From the NCBI GenBank assembly GCA_963819475.1, contig CAWFWE010000008.1, positions 124,001 to 188,000 on the forward strand: a stretch of 64,000 nucleotides of DNA, written 5' to 3'. A program made the translations under genes and the position numbers. Shown here in pieces: positions 33,982-40,670 of the stretch. Position 1 is the stretch's first letter; each line of letters opens with the position of its first letter. Source of the stretch: DASUAS01 sp963819475 (lineage in GTDB: Bacteria; Actinomycetota; Acidimicrobiia; IMCC26256; DASPTH01). The notes under the pieces were generated by a model. The model saw nothing but the letters and a program-made list of their open reading frames with translations. It did no database searches and was not told the origin of the DNA.

Positions 33982-35259
33982 ATGAACAGCAGGAAGAAGA
34001 AGCGCGGGATCGGGCTTGTGATCGTCGCCGCGGTGACCGGCCTCATGGCCGCGCTGCTCACGCCAGCGACGGGCGGCGCGTCCGCGCCTCGCGCGGTGAA
34101 CGTCGACAAGACGATCAAGGTGGCAGGCCTGGGCCTCGCGAGGACGTACGCCAACGACGCGCCCGTCGGCGCGCAGGCCCGGTTCCAGCGGGCCAACGAG
34201 ACGAAGGAGGTCAAGGGCTACACCTTCGAATTCGCGGGCTTCACCGACGACAACAACGATCCGAGCACCGCGCTCTCGGAGGCTCGTCGCCTCGTCACGC
34301 AGGAAGGCGTGGTTGCGATCGTGCCCGACGTGTCGACGGTGCTGCCGGCCGACTACCTGGCCCAGCAGCAGATCCCGGCCTTCGGACCGGGCTACTCCAG
34401 CGCGTACTGCCCGGACTCATCCAGTGGCTGGGCCTTCGGCGTCTACGGATGCATCATCCGCGACGAGCCGAAGCAGGTCCCGAACGTGCAGTGGCAGTTG
34501 CTGAAGAAGGAGCTGGCCAAGAAGGGGATCAAGAACCCGACGGCTGCGCTGATGGGTACCGACCTGAATTCCGGCAAGGTCAGCGTGGCGGGTTCGGCGT
34601 CGGCGGCCGAGGCGGCCGGCTTCAAGGTGGTGTACGCCAAGGGTGCGTTCCCGGCACCGCCCGCGGTGGTGGGTGACTACACGCCGTTCGCCCAGGCGCT
34701 CCTGACGTCGAACGGCGGGAAGCAGCCCGACGTCGTCTACTCGTCGGTCCCCGCCACCAATTCCCTGCAGATCTTCAACCTGATGAAGAGCAGCGGGTAC
34801 ACCGGCACCATCCTGTCGCCCTACTACTCGAGCATCCTGCTGCAGGCGCTGAAGAACTCGTACGTCTTCGTGCAGTTCGCGGGCTATGAGTCGAACTCCA
34901 AGGGCATCCAGCAGATGCTGAAGGACGTCGACGCGTTCAAGCCGGGGACGCAGAAGACGATCGGGCTCGCCGGGTCCTATTTCGGGGCCGACATGTTCAT
35001 CCAGGCGATCAAGCAAGCCCTGAAGGCGAACAAGACGCTCACCACCGCGGCGATCCAGAAGGCGGCGGCCGGGCTGACCTACCAGATCAAGGACACGGTC
35101 GGCCCGACGATCTATCCGAAGTCGTACGAGATCTCGGACAACGCGTGCGCGACGCTCCTCTTCGACGACGGGACGCAGTTCTCGATCGTGCAGCCGTACT
35201 CGTGCACGTCGAAGTACGTGAAGATCGACAAGAAGTTCTCGGGCGGCTACCCGTCCTGA
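33982..35259 (+). CDS. Branched-chain-type ABC transporter substrate-binding protein
   Basis: A 425-residue periplasmic-binding protein. Basic MNSRKKKRG and a hydrophobic stretch (LVIVAAVTGLMAALLTP) form the signal peptide, cleaved near GGASAPRA. The mature protein has the two-domain LivK-like pattern, including VPDVSTVLPADYLAQQQIPA and the Cys pair region CPDSSSGWAFGVYGC. ATG at 33982 has AGGGGGGA upstream. It is followed by a strong terminator. No permease adjoins it; the LivHMF/LivG genes 5 kb downstream on the other strand may serve it. It is distinct from the protein at 8502. Confidence 0.88.
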   Translation: MNSRKKKRGIGLVIVAAVTGLMAALLTPATGGASAPRAVNVDKTIKVAGLGLARTYANDAPVGAQARFQRANETKEVKGYTFEFAGFTDDNNDPSTALSEARRLVTQEGVVAIVPDVSTVLPADYLAQQQIPAFGPGYSSAYCPDSSSGWAFGVYGCIIRDEPKQVPNVQWQLLKKELAKKGIKNPTAALMGTDLNSGKVSVAGSASAAEAAGFKVVYAKGAFPAPPAVVGDYTPFAQALLTSNGGKQPDVVYSSVPATNSLQIFNLMKSSGYTGTILSPYYSSILLQALKNSYVFVQFAGYESNSKGIQQMLKDVDAFKPGTQKTIGLAGSYFGADMFIQAIKQALKANKTLTTAAIQKAAAGLTYQIKDTVGPTIYPKSYEISDNACATLLFDDGTQFSIVQPYSCTSKYVKIDKKFSGGYPS

Positions 35260-35283
35260 GGCCGGTCGACTGACGATACGGAC

Positions 35284-35313
35284 GAGGGCCGGGGGTTTCG
35301 ACCCCCGGCCCTC
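35284..35313. terminator. Strong GC hairpin between convergent genes
   Basis: GAGGGCCGGGGG at 35284-35295 and CCCCCGGCCCTC at 35302-35313 form a perfect 12-base stem around a TTTCGA loop. It sits between the stop of the binding-protein gene (35259) and the convergent epimerase, overlapping the last codon of the latter. A bidirectional terminator is likely even though there is no U-tract. Confidence 0.75.
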
Positions 35314-36235
35314 AGCCCTCGGGCGGGCGCTGCCGGTGCGCTTCGGCGAGCGTTCGCATGCCGTCGCGCCAGCTCACCGTGCACGGACCGGTGATGGCGA
35401 GGCGCTTGGTGTTGTCGAGCACGACGCCGCGTTGCGAGTGGGGGAAGTCGCCGAGGACGACGTCGGGCACGACGCCGAGGATCTCGCCGAAGTAGCGGCA
35501 CCACTCCTGTGCGGCGACGGGTTCGTCGCCGCCCCAGTTGACGATCGGACAAGACGGCGCCGCCGCGTCGAGCAGCGCCTCGGTCTGCTCGAAGATGTCG
35601 CGGTCGTGGATCGGGCTGTACGGGTTGGGATCCCAGCGCAGCACGACCTGCTCGCCGTCGCGGATCTTGTCGAACTGCATGCCGGGTAACCCCCCCGACC
35701 CGGTCTCGCCGTAGGCGGCGTTCATCCTGGCGATGACCGTCGGGATCTCCAGTTGTCGCGCGACGGCACGCGCGACGGCCTCCTCGGCGATCTTGGAGAT
35801 CGAGTAGAGGGGAACCCCCGGGATCTGCGAGTCGCCGAGGACCTCCGTCTCCAGGAACTCGTGCCACGGATCCGGGTTCGGCCGGTACACGCCGGTGCTC
35901 GACATCACGAGGATCGCCCTGGCCTTGCGACAGTGCCCCATGAGCAGCGCGGTGCCCTCGGCGTTCACGCGGATCGCCTGGTCGTAGTCGTCGCCGAAGA
36001 TGAACGCGCTGAGGTGCAACACGTAGTCGAAGTCGTCCGGCAGATCCCCGAACTCGCACTCCCCGAGGTCGATCGAACGCGTGATCACACCGAGGTCGTC
36101 GACCTTGCGCCGCTCCGCCGGATCACCGAAGCGCGAGATGCCCCAGACCTCGTTGCGCTTCGCGAGGTCGCGTGCGAGGGGATAGCCGATGTTGCCCGCG
36201 GGTCCGGTGAGCAGGATCTTCTTGTCCTCGAGCAC
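35312..36235 (-). CDS. NAD-dependent epimerase/dehydratase family protein
   Basis: A 307-residue extended SDR. ILLTGPAGNIGYPLARDLA binds the nucleotide, SIDLGECEFGDLPDDFDYVLHL follows, and the catalytic Tyr-Lys pair is probably in PLYSISKIAEEAVARAVARQ. It ends RLAITGPCTVSWRDGM. GTG at 36235. It is a lone relative of the two epimerases paired with sulfotransferases at 15143 and 38595. Its stop codon lies inside the terminator hairpin. Coupled to the F420 oxidoreductase upstream with a 15-base gap. Confidence 0.85.
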   Translation of the reverse strand: MLEDKKILLTGPAGNIGYPLARDLAKRNEVWGISRFGDPAERRKVDDLGVITRSIDLGECEFGDLPDDFDYVLHLSAFIFGDDYDQAIRVNAEGTALLMGHCRKARAILVMSSTGVYRPNPDPWHEFLETEVLGDSQIPGVPLYSISKIAEEAVARAVARQLEIPTVIARMNAAYGETGSGGLPGMQFDKIRDGEQVVLRWDPNPYSPIHDRDIFEQTEALLDAAAPSCPIVNWGGDEPVAAQEWCRYFGEILGVVPDVVLGDFPHSQRGVVLDNTKRLAITGPCTVSWRDGMRTLAEAHRQRPPEG

Positions 36236-36250
36236 TGTCTCGCCTCTCGA

Positions 36251-37390
36251 TCACATCGTCCGCGGTGTCTTGCCGGCGGCGTCCGCGATGACGCGGAACA
36301 CCTCGAGGTTCTCGACCATCCGCTCGTGGGTGAACTGGTGGCCGTAGCGGACGATGAGCCCGGTGATCCCGCAGTCGAACCACGGTTGCACGCGCCGACG
36401 GATCCGCTCGATCGGGCCGGCCAGCCAGTTGCCCTCGTCGATGTACTCGTCGGGTACCGCGTCGAGCGCAGCCTCCCACCGGGCTCCCGTCTTCGGTAGC
36501 TCCTGCACCCGCACCGCGAACACGGCGGGCTCGAAGCCCTCCTCGTCCGGGAACAGGAGCTCGCGCAGCCGCTCGGCGAGTCCTGCGAACCCGCGAGCCT
36601 CCATGAACTTCTGTTGGCGCTGGGACCAGGTGATGACGTACTCCTTGAAGGGCCGCATGGCCTCGCGCACGTCATCGGCGACGTTGACGTCGACGTGGGC
36701 CCAGATCGCGAACGTGTCGACGCCCTTGCCGTTCCCGGCGCGGGCGAAGCCGTCGTCGAGGTAGGGCCGGAACGCCGGCAGCATGCCGGGTGCGAAGTTC
36801 GCGGGCATCCAGCCGTCGGCGATCTCGGCCGTCTGCCTGATCGTTCGCGGGAAGGACGCGCCCAGCATGATGGGGATGTCGGAGATCGGCTCCAATCCGA
36901 CGCGTCGTGGCGGGAGAGGGTTCCCTGCCGTATCGCGCTGCGCGCCGGGTCCGCGGTAGGGGACCGACACGTCACGGCCCTGGTGCTCGATGGGGTCGCC
37001 CTCGAGCGCCTGGCGCATGATCGCGACGTAGTCGCGCATGTGCGCCGCCGGGCGATCGCCCCACGGCACGCCGTCGGTCGTCTCGGCGAGGACCGGGTCG
37101 CCGTTGCCGAGCCCGGCGATGACGCGCCCACCGCCGGTCATGTGGTCGAGCGTGCGATACGTCATCGCCATCGTGACCGCGGACCGGCCCGTGACGCGCG
37201 CCACGCGCGTGCCGAGCTTCAGGTGCTCGGTGCGCCCGGCGACGTACCCCAGTGGCGTGAAGCACTCCGAGCCCCAGCCCTCGGCGGTGAACACCGCGTC
37301 GTAGCCGAGCTCCTCGGAGAGCATGATCCGCTCCATCGGCACCTCGAACCTGCGGTCCTGCCAACGGATCTCCGTCGCGAGCTCGATCAT
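36251..37390 (-). CDS. LLM-class F420-dependent oxidoreductase
   Basis: A 379-residue luciferase-like TIM-barrel protein. It begins MIELATEIRWQDRRFEVPME and has the typical EELGYDAVFTAEGWGSE, HLKLGTRVARVTGR, MTGGGRVIAGLGNGDP and IPIMLGASFPRTIRQTAEIADGW segments. Members bind F420 or FMN and oxidise or reduce diverse substrates. It lies between an epoxide hydrolase and an epimerase on the same strand. The cofactor is inferred from the family and the other F420-type genes in the window. Confidence 0.87.
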   Translation of the reverse strand: MIELATEIRWQDRRFEVPMERIMLSEELGYDAVFTAEGWGSECFTPLGYVAGRTEHLKLGTRVARVTGRSAVTMAMTYRTLDHMTGGGRVIAGLGNGDPVLAETTDGVPWGDRPAAHMRDYVAIMRQALEGDPIEHQGRDVSVPYRGPGAQRDTAGNPLPPRRVGLEPISDIPIMLGASFPRTIRQTAEIADGWMPANFAPGMLPAFRPYLDDGFARAGNGKGVDTFAIWAHVDVNVADDVREAMRPFKEYVITWSQRQQKFMEARGFAGLAERLRELLFPDEEGFEPAVFAVRVQELPKTGARWEAALDAVPDEYIDEGNWLAGPIERIRRRVQPWFDCGITGLIVRYGHQFTHERMVENLEVFRVIADAAGKTPRTM

Positions 37391-37407
37391 CGTGGTTCTT
37401 CCCTACG

Positions 37408-38598
37408 TCAGCGTGCCGATCCGTTTCGGAGCGGACGGAACGATGCTCGCAGCTCGTCGACGAAGATCGCCGGCTGCTCGAAGGCGGCGAAGTGCCCGCC
37501 CCTCGCCGGCTCGTTCCAGTAGTGGAGATTCGTGAAACGCGCCTCCGCCTGGCGCCGCGAGGGCCGGCGGAGCTCGCGCGGGAAGACCGAGCATCCACTG
37601 GGCACGGTGACCTCACCCATCTGCAGGATCGCGGCGGCGGCCGGGTCACTCGTCGCCGCGGGGCCCGCGCTCTCCCAGTAGAGCCGGCCCGAGGAGGCAC
37701 CGGTGGCGGTGAACCAGTACACGGTGGCGTTGTCGAGCAGCTGCTCACGGCTGAAGACGTTGTACGGGTCGCCGTCGCAGTCCGTCCACGCCCAGAACTT
37801 CTCGACCGTCCACGCCAATTGGCCGACCGGGGAATCGACGAGCCCGTAGCCCAGGGTCTGTGGCCGCGTCGACTGCACGTGCTGGTAGCCGGCACCCCAC
37901 CGGGTGTGCCACTGGAAGGCCTCGTAATTGCGGCGCTCCTGCTCGGTCGTCGCTTCGTCGGGAGGTGCCAGCATCACCGTCGGCATGTTCACGTGGATAC
38001 CTGTGACGTGCTCGCGGTCCTGTTCGCCGAGGATGCAGGTGACGGCCGACCCCCAGTCCCCGCCCTGCGCTCCGTACCGGTCGTACCCGAGCCTCGCCAT
38101 CAGGCGGGCCCACGCGTCCGCGATCCAGGGGAGACCCCGCCCTCGGGTCGATGGTCGGTCACTGAACCCGTAGCCGGGCAGTGAGGGGCACACGACGTGG
38201 AACACGTCCCGCGGGTCGCCGCCATGCGCAGTGGGATCGGTGAGGGGTCCGATGACCTCGAGGAATTCGACGAAGGTGCCCGGCCAACCGTGGGTGATGA
38301 CGAGCGGCAGCGCGTCGTGCTCGCGCGAACGGGCGTGCAGGAAGTGGATGTCGAGGTCGTCGATGCGGGTGGTGAACTGCGGCCACACGTTCATCCGCTC
38401 GACGGCCGCGTCGAAGTCGTACGTGTCACACCAGTAGGAGACGAGGTCCTGCAGGAAGGCGAGCGGCACACCCTGCGACCAGTCGCCGACCGTCTCTCGT
38501 TCCGGCCACCTGATGCTGCGCAGTCGCCGTTGCAGATCGTCGATCTCGGCAGGATCGAATGCGATCAGGAACGGCACGGGGTCCTCGGGCATGGTCAT
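37408..38598 (-). CDS. Epoxide hydrolase (EHN-domain alpha/beta hydrolase)
   Basis: A 396-residue protein. An N-terminal epoxide hydrolase lid (IDDLQRRLRSIRWPERETVG) precedes the hydrolase core with VITHGWPGTFVEF (HGWP oxyanion hole), nucleophile Asp in QGGDWGSAVTC, and catalytic His in PARGGHFAAFEQP. It converts an epoxide to a diol. ATG at 38598 overlaps the epimerase stop (ATGA); a second ATG is at 38592. With P450s in the window it could process epoxidised intermediates (inference). Confidence 0.9.
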   Translation of the reverse strand: MTMPEDPVPFLIAFDPAEIDDLQRRLRSIRWPERETVGDWSQGVPLAFLQDLVSYWCDTYDFDAAVERMNVWPQFTTRIDDLDIHFLHARSREHDALPLVITHGWPGTFVEFLEVIGPLTDPTAHGGDPRDVFHVVCPSLPGYGFSDRPSTRGRGLPWIADAWARLMARLGYDRYGAQGGDWGSAVTCILGEQDREHVTGIHVNMPTVMLAPPDEATTEQERRNYEAFQWHTRWGAGYQHVQSTRPQTLGYGLVDSPVGQLAWTVEKFWAWTDCDGDPYNVFSREQLLDNATVYWFTATGASSGRLYWESAGPAATSDPAAAAILQMGEVTVPSGCSVFPRELRRPSRRQAEARFTNLHYWNEPARGGHFAAFEQPAIFVDELRASFRPLRNGSAR

Positions 38599-39510
38599 GC
38601 TCCTCGGATCAGCGCTTCGACGGACCGCCGATAGCCCTCCGCGAAGCCGACGCGACAGGGACCCGTGATCGAACGTCGGAGCGTGGGATCGGCGACGTTC
38701 TGGCACGGCGCACCAGGCACCGTGCGGACCGTGACCTCCGCCGGCGCTCCCGTGACCTCGGCGGCGAGGTCGCACCACGCGTGTGTCGTCACATTCTCGT
38801 CGCCGGACCAGTTGACGACCTTGGCCGGGATGCCGGCGGCACCGAGGAGCGGCTCGAGCTGCCAGATCATGTCGTCGATGTGGATCGGCGAGTGCGGGCA
38901 GGGGTCGCCGCGGACGCCGACGGGATCGCCCCTGGCGATCGCGAGCGCGTTCATCGACGGGAGGTACCTGGGATCCGGACCGTAGACCGTGTTGAGCCGG
39001 GCGATCGTCACCGGAAGATCGAACGCGCGCCGCGCAGAAGCGCGCCACCGACTCCTCGGCGACCTTCGCGCTCGGCGCGGTCGGTGCCCAGGGCGCCCAC
39101 ATGCCGCCGACCGGCCCGTCCTCGCGGTGCGCGTGCCACGGGTCGTCGGTCGGTGTGTAGATCACGTGGGACGACATCACCAGCGCGGCCTTCGCTCGTC
39201 TGCAGTGCTGCAGCACCAGTCCGGTTCCCTCGGCGTTGGTTCGGAACGACTCGCCGAACGCGTCGTTGCCCCCTCGGAAGTACGCGAGGTGCAACACGTA
39301 CGTGAAGTCGTCCGGGAGCTCGTCGAGGGCGCCGGCGCCGAGGTCGACCACACGCGCCGTGATGCCGGCCTCCTCGACCTTCGTGCGGGATGACGGATCC
39401 GTGAACCGCGCCGCACCCCAGACTTCGTTGTCCGCCGCGAGGGCGCGGGCGAGCGGGAAGGCGACCGCGCCGTGCACCCCCGTGACCAGGATCTTCTCGC
39501 CGCTGATCAC
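38595..39510 (-). CDS. NAD-dependent epimerase/dehydratase family protein, frameshifted
   Basis: First part: ILVTGVHGAVAFPLARALA, VLHLAYFRGGNDAF and LVMSSHVIYTPTDDPWH. A frame change at about 39024-39034 (one extra G) leads to the second part with VTIARLNTVYGPDPRYLP, SPIHIDDMIWQLEPLLGAAG and a terminal EALIRGA. The paralogue at 15143 reads RFCARAFDLPVTITRLNT across the same point, which locates the extra base and suggests an error. The GTG at 39510 overlaps the sulfotransferase stop, just as in the 13989-16051 pair. Confidence 0.83.
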
Positions 39511-40661
39511 CGCGTTGCGCCCTCCAGCTCGATGCCGTATTCATCGGTGTAGAAGCGGAAGTCCGATCGGAGTTGGTCGTCGCGCAAGCCGAACTCCTCC
39601 GGGATGTATCGGTGCACGCCGTGTGCGCCGCTGCGATTGGTGGCGTGCCACTGCTCCATCGCCTTCCGCGTTGCCGGTGTGAGCCCGAGCCCGGCGAACT
39701 CGTAGATGCGCTCCAACTGGCCCATGGGATCGGCCACGTAGTCACGGTGATGCACGTCCAGGAACCGGTCGGGTCCGACACGCCGACGCGCCGCGATCTC
39801 GAGCTCGAGCCCGATGCGGAGGTGCTCGGCGTAGTGCGGCCCGAGCTCACGGAGGTCGTGGCCCACGCGGGCGCCGGGAGGGTAGAGCGCGGTGATGAAG
39901 CTCACCGCCGACGGAATCGCCTTGATCGGGTCGCGATGCGTCATCACGAAGCGAGCATCGGGATAGATCTCCACGATCGCGTCGAGGTGATAGCAGTGGT
40001 ACGGCGACTTGAACAGCCAGCGGTTCGGCGGTCGGTTCGACTGCAGCAGCACAATCGCGCGGCGATGGTACCGGTACACGTCCGTCATGTCGGCCTCGCG
40101 CCACCACCGGCGGTACACGAACACAGGGAGCGTCATCTCCTGCGAGCGGAACTCGAGACCGAGCAGGTGCACGTCCTCGGCCGTGGCGTCGGTGTCGTAG
40201 AGGTGCATCGCCGCGAGCTCGGGCATCTGCTCGTGCAGCGCGGCGGTCGACTCGATGTACGCGATGCGCCGCGGGTCGTCGTGCTCCCGCTCGAGGACGG
40301 GAGGTGGGCAGAGATCCAGCTCCTCCCAGACACGCAGTGGGCGGAACTGTGGATCGAGCGACATGACGTTGCCGACCGCGGTCGTCCCGGTGCGGGGGAG
40401 CCCCATGATCGACAGTGGGCCCTCCACCGCGTCGTCCGTGCCGGTGCCCTCGGCGGCGTACCACGCTTCGACGCGGAGACGGTTCTCGAGCCGATGGCTC
40501 ATCGTCGTCTCCACCCCTGTTGTCGTCGCGTCGTCGAGTCGGGCATCGCATTCGAGGCTCTCGATCAGCGCCTGCAGCCCGGTCATGAACGTGTCACCGC
40601 CGAAGTCACCGAGCTCCACCCGCTCGATGGTGTGAGCGACCAGTTCCTCGGCCGACTGCAT
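39507..40661 (-). CDS. Sulfotransferase family protein (PAPS-dependent type)
   Basis: A 384-residue protein. Phosphosulfate loop LSIMGLPRTGTTAVGNVMSL, 3'-phosphate-binding ARFVMTHRDPIKAIPSAVSF, and WLFKSPYHCYHLDAIVEIYP between them. It ends EYGIELEGATR. The start overlaps nothing; the stop overlaps the epimerase GTG. Together with 13989-16051 it forms a duplicated sulfotransferase-epimerase pair. It lies just downstream of the ABC transporter genes. Acceptor unknown. Confidence 0.85.
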   Translation of the reverse strand: MQSAEELVAHTIERVELGDFGGDTFMTGLQALIESLECDARLDDATTTGVETTMSHRLENRLRVEAWYAAEGTGTDDAVEGPLSIMGLPRTGTTAVGNVMSLDPQFRPLRVWEELDLCPPPVLEREHDDPRRIAYIESTAALHEQMPELAAMHLYDTDATAEDVHLLGLEFRSQEMTLPVFVYRRWWREADMTDVYRYHRRAIVLLQSNRPPNRWLFKSPYHCYHLDAIVEIYPDARFVMTHRDPIKAIPSAVSFITALYPPGARVGHDLRELGPHYAEHLRIGLELEIAARRRVGPDRFLDVHHRDYVADPMGQLERIYEFAGLGLTPATRKAMEQWHATNRSGAHGVHRYIPEEFGLRDDQLRSDFRFYTDEYGIELEGATR

Positions 40662-40670
40662 CCCTCGGCG

